Shown here piece by piece: positions 55,187 to 64,000 of a DNA stretch of 64,000 nt. The notes below the pieces were generated by a model. The model saw nothing but the letters and a program-made list of their open reading frames with translations. It made no database searches and was not told where the DNA came from. The position numbers were made by a program, and so were the translations under genes. Origin of the DNA: Aliiroseovarius lamellibrachiae (lineage in GTDB: Bacteria; Pseudomonadota; Alphaproteobacteria; Rhodobacterales; Rhodobacteraceae); NCBI RefSeq assembly GCF_018599245.1, contig NZ_JAHEVJ010000005.1, forward strand, positions 186,001 through 250,000, given 5' to 3'. Position 1 is the stretch's first letter; each line of letters opens with the position of its first letter.

Positions 55187-55493
55187 ATCTGCCTCCTGCC
55201 CCTTAAACGAGACATGAGCGCACAGAAACGGGGCGCGCAAAGCGGCCGCTGTTTTGAATTCTGCTCGTCGGACCATGCGCTTTTGCGCTTATATGTCAGT
55301 CCGTTGCCCTGCCTCGGGTCATATTATTGACGCGACTATGGCAAGATTTTGCCGAAATGTTAACCCTTTGATAAGCAATTTTTTCACATCGCGCCAAGCT
55401 GACACATTTTTGCACTTTTCAAAGGGGATTTGCCGAAGCCCCCCTTTTCTCTTTGCCCATCAAACAGGTAACACTGTGCAAAAGGAGAGCCAT
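55187..55493. other. Divergent spacer with a hairpin upstream of dapE
   Basis: This 307-base AT-rich spacer holds no gene. AAAGGGG (55421-55427) and CCCCTTT (55441-55447), with a 13-base loop and a T-rich tail (TTTTCTCTTT), form a terminator-like hairpin 46 bases before the dapE start. This could be an attenuator. Confidence 0.45.
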
Positions 55494-56654
55494 ATGCCCG
55501 CACCCATCGACCCCGTTGCTCTGACCCAACGCCTGATCCGTTGCCCTTCTGTCACGCCAATTGAGGGCGGCGCGTTGGTGTTGCTCGAAGAGATGCTGAC
55601 GACGGCGGGCTTTGTCTGCACGCGCATTGACCGGGGGGACACCTCGAACCTCTTTGCACGCTGGGGATCGAAAAACGCGCGCACGCTGGGCTTTAACGGC
55701 CACACCGACGTGGTGCCGGTGGGTGACGAAGCGGCCTGGACGGTGGATCCTTTTGGCGGCGAGATCAAAGACGGGGTGCTGTGGGGGCGTGGGGCGACAG
55801 ATATGAAATCCGGCGTGGCGGCTTGGGTCGCGGCAGCGATTGATTTCGTGGCGGACGCGCCCGAAGACGCATCCATGGTGATCACCATCACCGGGGACGA
55901 AGAAGGCGACGCCACGGACGGCACCATCGCAATCCTCGATTGGATGGAGGCCCAAAGCGAGGTGATCACCGATTGCATCGTCGGCGAACCCACCTGTCCA
56001 AACGTGATGGGCGAGATGATGAAAATCGGCAGACGCGGGTCGATGACGGCGTTTTTCACCGCAAAAGGCGTGCAAGGCCACGCGGCGTACCCGCACCGCG
56101 CGAAAAACCCGGTGCCCGCGTTGGCGCGTCTGATCGCGGATCTGGACGCGCATGTGCTGGACGAGGGTACCGATCACTTTGATGCGTCCACTTTGGCTGT
56201 GACCACCATGGATGTGGGCAACCCGGCAACCAATGTGATCCCATCCGAGGCGCGCGCGACTGTGAATATCCGGTTCAACGACGCGCATTCCTCGGATGAT
56301 CTGATCCGTTGGTTGCGGGATGAAGCGGACCGCGTGGCTGGGGAAACAGGCATTGAATTTGAGATGCGCGTGAAGGTCTCGGGCGAAAGCTTTGTGACCC
56401 CTCCCGGCGCGTTGTCTGACTTGGTTGCGGCCTCGGTCGCGGCGGAAACTGGGCGTTCACCTGAACTGTCGACCTCTGGCGGGACATCTGATGCGCGGTT
56501 CATGAAAAACCACTGTCCGGTGGTGGAGTTTGGCCTTGTGGGCAAGACCATGCATCAGGTGGATGAGCGGGTTGAGGTGGTGCAGATTGAACAGCTTAAG
56601 GCGATTTATACCCGTGTGATGCGCGATTATTTTGCCGGGCAATTGACCAAGTAA
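55494..56654 (+). CDS. dapE: Succinyl-diaminopimelate desuccinylase
   Basis: 386 residues from ATG 55494, with AAAGGAGAG seven bases upstream. M20 metalloenzyme signatures are: [10 protein letters not shown] (metal His), [10 protein letters not shown] (metal Asp), [11 protein letters not shown] (catalytic Glu) and the dimerisation domain ([16 protein letters not shown]). The C-terminal metal His is in [10 protein letters not shown]. It removes succinate from succinyl-diaminopimelate in lysine synthesis. Confidence 0.97.
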   Translation: MPAPIDPVALTQRLIRCPSVTPIEGGALVLLEEMLTTAGFVCTRIDRGDTSNLFARWGSKNARTLGFNGHTDVVPVGDEAAWTVDPFGGEIKDGVLWGRGATDMKSGVAAWVAAAIDFVADAPEDASMVITITGDEEGDATDGTIAILDWMEAQSEVITDCIVGEPTCPNVMGEMMKIGRRGSMTAFFTAKGVQGHAAYPHRAKNPVPALARLIADLDAHVLDEGTDHFDASTLAVTTMDVGNPATNVIPSEARATVNIRFNDAHSSDDLIRWLRDEADRVAGETGIEFEMRVKVSGESFVTPPGALSDLVAASVAAETGRSPELSTSGGTSDARFMKNHCPVVEFGLVGKTMHQVDERVEVVQIEQLKAIYTRVMRDYFAGQLTK

Positions 56655-56682
56655 GGGGCGCTGCCCCTCTGCTTTCAGCATT

Positions 56683-56714
56683 CACCCCGAGGTATTTTCG
56701 GCAAGAAAAAGAGG
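56683..56714. repeat. Dispersed intergenic motif, copy 3
   Basis: CCCGAGGTATTTTCGGCAAG (56685-56704), followed by AAAAAGAGGG, aligns with the other two copies of the ATATTT motif. It lies between dapE and rnr. Confidence 0.55.
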
Positions 56715-56771
56715 GCTATTGGGGGGAGGCACAGACTTTCTCATTCCGCGCGGCTGTGTTAGGGGCTGGGC

Positions 56772-59021
56772 ATGAAACAGATGCCCACCAAAGACGAGAT
56801 CCTGAAATGGATCAGCGACAATCCCACCCTGACCTCTAAGCGCGACATTTCTAAAGCGTTTGGGATCAAGGGGGCTGCGCGAATTGACCTTAAGCGGATC
56901 TTGAAAGAGTTGGAGGCCGAAGGGCATCTGGCCAAGCGCAAGAAAACCTATCGTGATCCAGAGGGATTGCCGCCGGTTTCTGTGTTGATGATCGGCGAGG
57001 CGGATGCGGATGGGGATCTGTTTGCCGAACCTTTGGAATGGCAGGGCGAAGGCGTGATGCCACGCATTCTGATGGTGATGAAATCGTCAGAAGCGGCGCT
57101 GAAAAAGGGTGATCGCATCTTGGGTCGGTTGACCAAAGTGGATGCTGAGGATCACAGCTATCAAGCGCGGATCATTCGCAAAATCGGTCATAATCCCATC
57201 ACCATTCTGGGCCTGTTCCGGGCCAATGCCGAAGGCGGTCGCATTGTGCCGATCGACAAGGGGGCGGACCGCGAATGGGTGGTGCCAGCGGGTGCCGATG
57301 ACGGGGCCAAGGATGGCGAATTGGTTGAGGCGCAGCAAACGGGGCCGAAATCTCGTATGGGGTTGCCGAAGGCCCGCGTGATCGCACGCCTTGGCGATCC
57401 AACAGCGCCGCGTGCTGTTAGCCTGATTGCGATTCATCAACATGGTATCCCGGATCGTTTCCCGGACAAGGTGATTTCAGAGGCGGACGCGCAGAAACCG
57501 GCGGGCTTAAAAGGCCGCGAGGATCTGCGCCATCTGCCCCTTGTGACCATTGATCCGCATGATGCGCGCGACCATGATGATGCGGTGTATGCCCATGCCG
57601 ATGACGCCCCGAACAATCCCGGCGGGCATGTGGTTTGGGTGGCCATTGCCGATGTTGCCCATCACGTACAGCCCGGATCCGAACTGGATCATGAGGCGCG
57701 CAAACGGGGCAATTCAACCTATTTCCCGGACCGCGTGGTGCCGATGTTGCCGGACCGTTTGTCCGGCGATCTCTGTTCACTGCATGAGGGCGTTTCGCGC
57801 GCCTGTCTTGCTGTGCGCATGGTGCTTGACGCGAAGGGCAACAAGATCAGCCATTCGTTTATTCGCGGCTTGATGCTGTCGCATGCGTCGCTGAATTACG
57901 CCGAAGTTCAGACCGCTCAGGACGGGGCGCCGAACGAGAAATGCGCGCCATTGATGGAAGAGGTGATCGCGCCGCTTTATGACGCCTACGCCGCGACGAA
58001 ACTGGCGCGCGCGGCCCGTCAACCGCTGGAATTGGACCTGCCAGAGCGCAAAATTGTGCTCGGCGAAGACGGCAAAGTTGCCTCGGTCAATTTTGCCGAA
58101 CGCTTGGATGCACACCGGTTGATTGAGGAGTTTATGATCCTCGCCAATGTCGCCGCCGCCGAGGAATTGACCCGCCTGCAACGCCCTCTTTTGTTCCGGG
58201 TGCACGAAGAGCCCAGCCCGCAAAAGCTGGATGCATTGCGCGAGGTTGCGCAGGCGTCTGGGTTCACGCTCGCCAAGGGGCAGGTGCTGAAAACCCGGCA
58301 TTTGAACCAATTGCTGACGCAGGCCGAAGGGTCAGAGTTTGACGAGCTGGTGAACATATCAACCCTGCGGTCGATGACGCAAGCCTATTACCACCATGAA
58401 AACTATGGGCATTTCGGGCTTGCGCTGCAATCTTACGCGCATTTCACCAGCCCGATCCGCCGTTATTCCGATCTGATTGTGCACCGGGCGCTGATCTCTG
58501 GTCACAATTGGGGCAAAGACGGGTTGTCGCCACAGGATATTGAGCAGCTTGAGGCCACAGCCGAGCACATTTCGCAAACGGAACGCCGGTCGATGGTGGC
58601 GGAACGCGACACCAATGACCGCTATCTCGCGTCCTATTTGTCCGAACGTGTGGGCAACGAATTTACCGGACGCATTTCTGGCGTTCAGCGGTTTGGGCTG
58701 TTTGTAAAACTCGATGAAACCGGCGCGGATGGGTTGATCCCCATCAGTTCCATCGGCACCGAGTATTTCCGGTTTGTCGAAGAAGAACAGCGACTGGTTG
58801 GCGAGCAATCAAACATCTCGTTGGGGGTTGGTGCGCGTGTGACCGTGCGTTTGGCGGAAGCCATTCCAACGACCGGCGGCCTGACGCTTGAGCTTTTGAC
58901 GCTGGACGGAAAGGCGTTGCCGCGCCGTGGACGGGGCCGCAAGACCTATGTCGTGAGGCGGAAAGCCAACAAAGGGCGGCGGAAACAGGACAAAATCAAG
59001 CGCAAGATCACGAGAAAGTGA
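56772..59021 (+). CDS. rnr: Ribonuclease R
   Basis: 749 residues. An N-terminal winged helix (KDEILKWISDNP), cold-shock domains, the RNB catalytic domain (TIDPHDARDHDDAVYA, with the metal aspartates) and a C-terminal S1 domain (GRISGVQRFGLFVKLDETGADG) are followed by a lysine/arginine-rich tail. It is a 3'-5' exonuclease that degrades structured RNA. It is flanked by dapE and a transglycosylase gene on the same strand. Confidence 0.96.
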   Translation: MKQMPTKDEILKWISDNPTLTSKRDISKAFGIKGAARIDLKRILKELEAEGHLAKRKKTYRDPEGLPPVSVLMIGEADADGDLFAEPLEWQGEGVMPRILMVMKSSEAALKKGDRILGRLTKVDAEDHSYQARIIRKIGHNPITILGLFRANAEGGRIVPIDKGADREWVVPAGADDGAKDGELVEAQQTGPKSRMGLPKARVIARLGDPTAPRAVSLIAIHQHGIPDRFPDKVISEADAQKPAGLKGREDLRHLPLVTIDPHDARDHDDAVYAHADDAPNNPGGHVVWVAIADVAHHVQPGSELDHEARKRGNSTYFPDRVVPMLPDRLSGDLCSLHEGVSRACLAVRMVLDAKGNKISHSFIRGLMLSHASLNYAEVQTAQDGAPNEKCAPLMEEVIAPLYDAYAATKLARAARQPLELDLPERKIVLGEDGKVASVNFAERLDAHRLIEEFMILANVAAAEELTRLQRPLLFRVHEEPSPQKLDALREVAQASGFTLAKGQVLKTRHLNQLLTQAEGSEFDELVNISTLRSMTQAYYHHENYGHFGLALQSYAHFTSPIRRYSDLIVHRALISGHNWGKDGLSPQDIEQLEATAEHISQTERRSMVAERDTNDRYLASYLSERVGNEFTGRISGVQRFGLFVKLDETGADGLIPISSIGTEYFRFVEEEQRLVGEQSNISLGVGARVTVRLAEAIPTTGGLTLELLTLDGKALPRRGRGRKTYVVRRKANKGRRKQDKIKRKITRK

Positions 59022-59092
59022 GAGCGAAGAACTTGGGAATTTTGCCCCCCGCCCCGTAGCATCCCAAAAGCTTGAGCCCGGAGGACCAGACC

Positions 59093-60235
59093 GTGACCCC
59101 CGCAGACCTGACCAATTTTGAAAATTGGCGTTCCGACTTTATTACCCGCGCCGAAGAGGAAGGGGTGTCGCCAAGGACCATCCGTTTGTTCCTGGAGCAT
59201 AGCTGGCTATTGCCTGATGTATTGGAACGTCAGGAAAACCAGAAAGAAATCCTGTGGTCGGTGCGCGATTATCTGGACATTACGGTGTCGGATGAACGGG
59301 TGCGCAAAGGGCGCAAGGCGCTTCGGGCCAATCGCCCGCTGATGGCCGCTTTGGAAGAGAAATACCAGGTTTCCGCCGATGTCATTTTGGCGATCTGGGG
59401 GTTGGAAACCGGGTATGGTGCGGTGCGGGGCAGTTACGAAGTCCTGTCAGCGCTGGCGACTTTGGCCAGTCGGGGGAAGCGCACGGCGTTTTTTGAAAGC
59501 GAACTGATTGCGGCGCTGAAGATTGTGCAAAAGGGCCATATCGCCCCGCAAAACATGGTTGGATCTTGGGCCGGAGCCATGGGGCATGGGCAATTTATGC
59601 CGTCCAGCTATCTCGCCTATGCGGTGGATTTCGATGGGGACAAGCGGCGCGATATTTGGGGGACTGACCCGACTGATGCGCTCGCGTCGATTGCCAATTA
59701 CCTGCATAAATTTGGTTGGCGCTATGGGCAACCTTGTTCGGAAGAGGCGTTTTTGCCCGCGGGATTTGATCTGTCGCTGACCGGGCGGGATCAACCGCGT
59801 GATGTTATGGAATGGGGCGCGCTTGGGGTGCGCCTGTCCAAAGGGCTGACGCCGTCAGATTATGGCATGGCCAGTTTGATTTTACCCGCAGGGGCGAATG
59901 GTCCTGCGGTTCTGGCCTATCAGAATTTCGATGTGATTTTGAAGTATAACAATGCACTTAGCTATGCGCTGTCGGTGGGGTGTTTGGCGCATCGCATTGG
60001 TGGCAATCAGAAGTTTTCACAACCCTGGCCTGAGGATCAGCGTATTTTGACCCGCGCCGAAATGCAGGACTTGCAACAGCGCTTGACGCACGCGGGTTTT
60101 GACACGCTTGGAGCCGACGGGTTGGCTGGGCCAAACACGCACCGCGCGCTTCGGGCGTTTCAGCAGGCAGAAGGGCTGCCCGCTGATGGTTTCCCATGTG
60201 GTGCGATGCTTGATCGGTTGATGGCCGTCGCCTAG
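59093..60235 (+). CDS. MltB-type lytic murein transglycosylase without a visible signal peptide
   Basis: 380 residues from GTG 59093, chosen because CGGAGG lies eight bases upstream (a TTG at 59072 gives 7 more). The SLT-like lytic domain has WGLETGYGAVRG with the catalytic Glu, GAMGHGQFMPSSY and the ALASIANYLHKFGW block. A C-terminal peptidoglycan-binding domain (about 310-375: GADGLAGPNTHRALRAF) follows. No signal peptide or lipobox is seen at either start, which is odd for a periplasmic enzyme. Confidence 0.88.
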   Translation: MTPADLTNFENWRSDFITRAEEEGVSPRTIRLFLEHSWLLPDVLERQENQKEILWSVRDYLDITVSDERVRKGRKALRANRPLMAALEEKYQVSADVILAIWGLETGYGAVRGSYEVLSALATLASRGKRTAFFESELIAALKIVQKGHIAPQNMVGSWAGAMGHGQFMPSSYLAYAVDFDGDKRRDIWGTDPTDALASIANYLHKFGWRYGQPCSEEAFLPAGFDLSLTGRDQPRDVMEWGALGVRLSKGLTPSDYGMASLILPAGANGPAVLAYQNFDVILKYNNALSYALSVGCLAHRIGGNQKFSQPWPEDQRILTRAEMQDLQQRLTHAGFDTLGADGLAGPNTHRALRAFQQAEGLPADGFPCGAMLDRLMAVA

Positions 60236-60238
60236 CCG

Positions 60239-61186
60239 CTATTCAAATTCCATTTCGGAAAACACCTGACCCGCATTTTTTGTGGCCAGTTCTTTGAATG
60301 TGTCGTGATGCGCGTAGGGGGATTGGTCGACATAATAGGCGTCTTCCAGGGTGCCGCCATTTTCAATATGCTCGCCAATTTTGCCGCGCAGATGTTTGAG
60401 GTAGCCGATGGTGTGATCCTCGACCTGTGCCAGGTTCGTGGGGTGGCCGTGTCCAGGGATGATATAGGTTGGGTTTAGCGGCGCAAAAGCGGTTTCCCAA
60501 GTTTCAATCCAGCAGCTTGTGCAGGTGTCTGCAAAAATCGGTGGGATGCGGTTATGAAAAGCGATGTCACCAGCGATCATCATACCCTCAGCCGGGATCC
60601 AGACCTGCGTGTCACCGGGGCTGTGCGCCTCGCCGAGATGTAGCACTTCGATGGTGAACCGCCCCATCTCGATCACCTCTTTATCGTCAAAGGTGCGGGT
60701 TGGCCCCATCGGATCTGTGCCTTCCCAGTTTTCCTGCGCATAGCGTTTCATATTGGCAAAGAGCGCGCCGTTTTCTTCTTCAAAGCTCTCGGCGGCATCC
60801 ACATGGGCGAGCACCTCAACCCCTTGGTCGATCCAGTAATTGTTGCCGAGCATGGCATGCCCCTGCCCGTTTTCATTGATCACCAGCTTGACGGGTTGGT
60901 CGGTGATCGCTTTGATTTCATCATGTAATGCCGCGGCCAGTTTGGCGTTGGCGCCTGCATTCACCACAATCACACCATCGCCGGTGACGATAAAGCTGAG
61001 GTTGTTGTTGTGCCCGGCATTTTCATATCCGGGAGGGGCCGTGGCGCCGATGGCCGACCACACATCCGGGATCACTTCGACGGGTTTTTCGTAAAGAACC
61101 GACCCGGGATATTGGTCTTTGATGTCTTCATCTGCAAAGGCTGGGGTGACCAAAAGGGCGATCAGAACGGCGGCGTGGCGGAGCAT
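60239..61186 (-). CDS. MBL-fold protein with a divergent metal site (second copy)
   Basis: 315 residues from ATG 61186 with a signal peptide (LRHAAVLIALLVTPAFA). It is a paralogue of 36230-37141: VVNAGANAKLAAALHDEIKA, HLGEAHSPGDTQVW, IAGDIAFHN and IPGHGHPTNL. The HxHxDH motif is NENGQGHAMLGNN, so only one histidine is left. It contains CTSCWIETW, a cysteine pair absent in the other copy. It converges on the transglycosylase gene. Confidence 0.83.
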   Translation of the reverse strand: MLRHAAVLIALLVTPAFADEDIKDQYPGSVLYEKPVEVIPDVWSAIGATAPPGYENAGHNNNLSFIVTGDGVIVVNAGANAKLAAALHDEIKAITDQPVKLVINENGQGHAMLGNNYWIDQGVEVLAHVDAAESFEEENGALFANMKRYAQENWEGTDPMGPTRTFDDKEVIEMGRFTIEVLHLGEAHSPGDTQVWIPAEGMMIAGDIAFHNRIPPIFADTCTSCWIETWETAFAPLNPTYIIPGHGHPTNLAQVEDHTIGYLKHLRGKIGEHIENGGTLEDAYYVDQSPYAHHDTFKELATKNAGQVFSEMEFE

Positions 61187-61281
61187 GGGGACCTCTTTGC
61201 TTCTCGTGTTAAGAAGAAACATAGGCGTATTTGCATGTGTTTATCCAGAGTTTTGATTTGCGCCCGTTGTTTGACAGATTC

Positions 61282-61320
61282 CGTGCCTCCGGCGGGGATA
61301 TTTATGACAAGAAAAAAGGG
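61282..61320. repeat. Dispersed intergenic motif, copy 2
   Basis: GTGCCTCCGGCGGGGATATT (61283-61302), continuing to TATGACAAGAAAAAAG, aligns with copy 1 read on the minus strand and with copy 3. It lies between the MBL promoter side and the rpe terminator. Confidence 0.6.
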
Positions 61321-61340
61321 GCACCGGTTGGGCACCCCTT
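61316..61340 (-). terminator. Candidate terminator after rpe
   Basis: On the minus strand AAGGGG pairs with CCCCTT (61335-61340 and 61316-61321), with a 13-base loop, then a run of T from 61315 down to 61312. The stem is short, so this is moderate evidence. Confidence 0.5.
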
Positions 61341-61365
61341 CGTGACGTCACAGAGCATTTGTGGA

Positions 61366-62049
61366 TCAGGCTTCTACGGACGCGCGAATGGCGCGGATGT
61401 TTTCGCCGTAGACGTCTGCGTTGGCAACAGAGCCGCCTTTAAAGACGGCAGATCCCGCGACCAGAACGTCGGCACCGGCCGCTGCCACCAAGGGTGCGGT
61501 TTCGGTGGTCACGCCGCCGTCGATCTGAATGTGGATCTCTCGGTCGCCAATCATCTCACGCACACGGCGGGTTTTCTCGACGCCGGAGTGGATGAATTTC
61601 TGGCCGCCAAAGCCTGGGTTTACGGTCATCAGGACAACCATATCGACCATATCCATCACATGTTCGATGCTTTCGACTGGCGTGCCGGGGTTCAGGCAAA
61701 CCCCCGCCTTTACGCCTTGAGCTTTGATCGCTTGAAGGGTGCGATGGATATGGGGGCCAGCCTCGACATGGGCGGAAATCATATCGGCGCCCGCCTCGGC
61801 GTAGGCTTCGATATATTGATCCACTGGCGAGATCATCAGGTGCACATCCATGAAGGTGTTCACATGCGGACGGAACGCTTTTACCGCGGGGGGGCCAAAG
61901 GTCAGATTCGGCACAAAATGCCCATCCATCACATCCACATGCACCCAATCGGCGCCTTGGGCCTCGATGGCTTGGATTTCCTGGCCAAAATTGGCGAAGT
62001 CAGCAGACAGGATCGACGGGGCGATCTTGATGGAACGATCAAAAGACAT
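61366..62049 (-). CDS. rpe: Ribulose-phosphate 3-epimerase
   Basis: 227 residues, a TIM barrel with IAPSILSADFANFG, VHVDVMDGHFVPNLT, MDVHLMI, MTVNPGFGGQKFI and the DGGV phosphate site. It interconverts ribulose-5-phosphate and xylulose-5-phosphate in the pentose phosphate pathway and Calvin cycle. Nothing nearby suggests which. It is monocistronic. Confidence 0.97.
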   Translation of the reverse strand: MSFDRSIKIAPSILSADFANFGQEIQAIEAQGADWVHVDVMDGHFVPNLTFGPPAVKAFRPHVNTFMDVHLMISPVDQYIEAYAEAGADMISAHVEAGPHIHRTLQAIKAQGVKAGVCLNPGTPVESIEHVMDMVDMVVLMTVNPGFGGQKFIHSGVEKTRRVREMIGDREIHIQIDGGVTTETAPLVAAAGADVLVAGSAVFKGGSVANADVYGENIRAIRASVEA

Positions 62050-62139
62050 TGGGTTCTCCGGCGTTGCGTGATGGGCGCGTTATAGCCGGAAATCGGCGAA
62101 TGCGAAGGGGGAAAGCGGAGGGCGCGTCGAAAAGACAGG

Positions 62140-62631
62140 TTACCTTTCAGGCAATTCCGGATCACAGCCGGTGCCGCGCATACAGGATTTCATCTGATAG
62201 AGCATTTCCCCACGAGGATCGCCAAAGGCAAAACCACCGCAAGGGTTGGTTTCAAGCAGATAGCCATCTTTGGTTTGCTGAACAAATGCCAGATAGGTTT
62301 CACCATTGGTCAGGCTGGAACACCACGGGCCGTAGCATTGCACATTCACCGAGATTTCTTCACGAAATGGTAGCACAAAACCGCGCTTGGCTAGGCTGTG
62401 ACCCTCTAGCCGGGCGGTGAACACATTGTCGGGCTTCACGTTTTCTTGATGTTCCCAATCCACTTTTGGCAGATTTTTGTCATCAAATTTCAGCGTTCCG
62501 ACCACAACCAAATAGGGTTCAGACGCGGCTTGGGCGTCAATAAACGCCTGTGTCGCGTTGTAAGGCATACAAGACAGGGCAACCACCGGGGTGGCGAAAC
62601 AGGTCATCAGAATCGTCGATAACACACGCAT
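62140..62631 (-). CDS. Secreted hypothetical protein with several cysteines
   Basis: 163 residues from ATG 62631. A signal peptide (MRVLSTILMTCFATPVVA) precedes a body with six or more cysteines (CMPYNA, VQCYGPWCSS, ETNPCGG, SCMRGTGC) and the YLAFVQQTKDGYLLETNPC block, which suggests disulfide-rich folding in the periplasm. A frame opening at TTG 62703 would overlap rppH by four bases but lacks a binding site. No family recognised. Confidence 0.6.
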   Translation of the reverse strand: MRVLSTILMTCFATPVVALSCMPYNATQAFIDAQAASEPYLVVVGTLKFDDKNLPKVDWEHQENVKPDNVFTARLEGHSLAKRGFVLPFREEISVNVQCYGPWCSSLTNGETYLAFVQQTKDGYLLETNPCGGFAFGDPRGEMLYQMKSCMRGTGCDPELPER

Positions 62632-62699
62632 ATCAATGGCTTTCTTGGGCTTTTGGGCGGCACTCATGCTGATCGAAATACTGAAGCTGAAGCGGCCGT

Positions 62700-63206
62700 T
62701 CAAAGGTTCGGCGCGAACCCTTTCACCACTTTAGCATAGATTTCGCGTTTAAAGGGAACGATGTTCTCGGCGACGTCATTTGCGCTCATCCATGCCCATT
62801 GGGAAAACTCGGGATGTTCGGTCGCGATATTCACATCCGCATCAGTGCCGTTGAAACGCAGAAGGAACCAGCGTTGTTTTTGACCGCGATAACGCCCTTT
62901 CCAAATCTTTGGCACGACATCATGGGGCAGATCATAGGGCAGCCAATCGTCCAATTCGGCCTCAACCGTGACCAGATCTGCGGTCACACCGGTTTCTTCC
63001 CACAACTCGCGCAGGGCGGCGTCACGCGGGTCTTCGCCCTCATCCACACCACCTTGCGGCATTTGCCACGCGGTTTTGGTGCCAAGCTTTGGCGCGTCCA
63101 GCCGTTGGCCGACAAAAACCTTCCCGTCGGCATTGGCCAGCATGATCCCGACACAGGGGCGGTACGGCAGTTTGGCGATCTCTTCGGCGGTCATTGTGCG
63201 GGTCAT
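62700..63206 (-). CDS. rppH: RNA pyrophosphohydrolase
   Basis: 168 residues from ATG 63206 (ATG 63194 is possible). Nudix box: [23 protein letters not shown] is at residues about 51-73. RppH-type features include [11 protein letters not shown] and the [18 protein letters not shown] segment. It removes pyrophosphate from the 5' end of mRNA and so starts decay. It lies downstream of the ctpA-like gene, separated by a terminator. Confidence 0.93.
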   Translation of the reverse strand: MTRTMTAEEIAKLPYRPCVGIMLANADGKVFVGQRLDAPKLGTKTAWQMPQGGVDEGEDPRDAALRELWEETGVTADLVTVEAELDDWLPYDLPHDVVPKIWKGRYRGQKQRWFLLRFNGTDADVNIATEHPEFSQWAWMSANDVAENIVPFKREIYAKVVKGFAPNL

Positions 63207-63263
63207 TTGGACATCCAATTCAAGCGTTCTGCCCTCTTGTTAATCGCCCCGTCTCAGAAATGC

Positions 63264-63293
63264 AAAAGGCCACCCGTCGCAGGGCAGCCTTTT
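63264..63293 (-). terminator. Terminator after the ctpA-like gene
   Basis: On the minus strand AAAAGGC (63293-63287) pairs with GCCTTTT (63270-63264), with an inner CCC/GGG stem. The T run is only as part of the arm. Confidence 0.6.
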
Positions 63294-63337
63294 GTGACAT
63301 CACGCATGAAACACCCCGGTTGTCGGGGGCGTCACGC

Positions 63338-64000
63338 TTATTTCTGGGCCATCGCAATCGCTGACAGGCCTTTGATCAGATCCACAGCATAAGACAGCTG
63401 GAAATCATCGTCACGCAGCTTGGCCGCCTCTTCCGCCGCCTCGCGTTCATCTTCGATCTTACGGCGTTCGTCATCTGTCAGGCTGTCATTGTTCAGGCTG
63501 CCGCGCAGGTCAGCCTCTGACCGCGTGTTCTTAACCTCTTCCTCGCCGGTATCGGTGTCAGGGTGGCGTGGAGGTTGCTCCACCACAATATCAGGTGACA
63601 CGCCCAGCGCCTGGATCGAACGGCCTGACGGCGTGTAATACCGCGCCGTGGTCAAGCGCATCGCGCCATTTGACGCCAGCGGCATCACCGTTTGGACCGA
63701 GCCTTTGCCGAAGCTTTTGGTGCCAACCACGATCCCGCGACGGTGATCTTGCAAAGCACCTGCAACGATTTCAGACGCAGAGGCGGACCCGCCATTGATC
63801 AGCACAACCATCGGCTTACCCTCGGCCAGATCACCAAGTTCGGCATTCACGCGTTCGCTTTCTGCGGCGTTGCGACCACGGGTCGAAACAATCTCGCCGC
63901 TGTTCAGGAACGCGTCAGACACCGCGATGGCCTGTGTCAGCAAGCCGCCGGGATTGTTGCGCAGATCAAGTACAAAGCCGTCGACCTTGTCGAAGCCGCC
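63338..64000 (-). CDS. ctpA: S41 family carboxy-terminal processing protease, 3' part
   Basis: The C-terminal 220 codons of an S41 peptidase; the 5' part lies beyond the right edge. The block VLDLRNNPGGLL is at the edge, then VLINGGSASASEIVAGAL with the catalytic Ser and VVGTKSFGKGSVQTV with the catalytic Lys. The C-terminus is charged and helical (DDERRKIEDEREAAEEAAKL). CtpA-type enzymes are periplasmic, PDZ-domain proteases that process C-termini. A terminator follows. Confidence 0.95.
   Translation of the reverse strand, partial: GGFDKVDGFVLDLRNNPGGLLTQAIAVSDAFLNSGEIVSTRGRNAAESERVNAELGDLAEGKPMVVLINGGSASASEIVAGALQDHRRGIVVGTKSFGKGSVQTVMPLASNGAMRLTTARYYTPSGRSIQALGVSPDIVVEQPPRHPDTDTGEEEVKNTRSEADLRGSLNNDSLTDDERRKIEDEREAAEEAAKLRDDDFQLSYAVDLIKGLSAIAMAQK

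Noticed and set aside
1-64000. CRISPR arrays and tRNA or rRNA genes
   Set aside because: No regularly spaced repeats and no cloverleaf or rRNA sequence were seen in the spacers read by eye.

Overview
The window looks like a chromosomal segment of a marine alphaproteobacterium of the Roseobacter group (Rhodobacterales). This is inferred from gene content and order: a rsmB-heparinase-purH-lspA-BamF/DUF3035-M16 pair-mutL-rmuC block, rbfA-truB, rpsO-pnp, a serB / serC-serA locus, an SDHAF4-type (DUF1674) protein, IalB, RTX and Hint proteins, and a GC-rich composition with alphaproteobacterial codon use. No tRNA, rRNA or CRISPR array was seen.

Positions 1-15.6 kb are mostly housekeeping and mostly on the minus strand: two poorly known genes, rmuC and mutL (ATGA overlap), a paired inactive/active M16 peptidase, a BamF-type lipoprotein, lspA, purH, a heparinase-fold protein and rsmB. 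Then come a small SDH assembly factor, dapB, and rbfA-truB on the plus strand. From 15.6 to 26.4 kb lie deoA, a DUF1643 protein, an RTX protein with an N-terminal membrane segment, a DUF5665 protein, rpsO and pnp (with a structured leader), an SGNH hydrolase, an HxlR regulator facing a SnoaL-like protein across tandem 18-bp repeats, a Ser/Thr phosphatase and aquaporin Z. From 26.4 to 35.6 kb is the phosphorylated serine pathway (serA, serC and serB, with an unusual cluster of GTTTAAAG-type repeats between serC and serA), then a TSUP transporter, an asparaginase, IalB, rlmN and a LOG-family protein.

Positions about 35.7-45.6 kb form an accessory metal and stress island. On the minus strand an ArsR-type regulator with a Cys-x-Cys motif leads a tightly packed seven-gene operon: CSC permease, thioredoxin-like protein, VIT/CCC1 transporter, second thioredoxin-like protein, divergent metallo-beta-lactamase protein and single-cysteine OsmC protein. 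Next are an IS6-family transposase remnant, a dnaJ-cbpM pair and a 3'-truncated hsp20. A complete mercury resistance operon (merR facing merT-merP-unnamed CC membrane protein-merF-merA) follows. It ends in a hairpin built from runs of 11 C and 9 G. The unnamed protein between merP and merF and the seven-gene operon are the best candidates for undescribed biology.

Positions 45.6-64 kb return to chromosomal content: a LeuT/APC-like membrane protein, a PLP dehydratase, dapD, a glutamate-receptor-like ligand-gated channel candidate, a HAD phosphatase, a lipoprotein, two adjacent Hint-domain proteins, dapE, rnr, a lytic transglycosylase without a visible signal peptide, a second divergent MBL-fold protein, rpe, rppH and the 3' part of a ctpA-type protease. 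Two diverged copies of a roughly 95-bp hairpin element (near 47.0 and 51.6 kb) and three copies of a short intergenic ATATTT motif are dispersed repeats. Three lysine pathway genes (dapB, dapD, dapE) and several RNA-decay genes (pnp, rnr, rppH) are scattered through the window.
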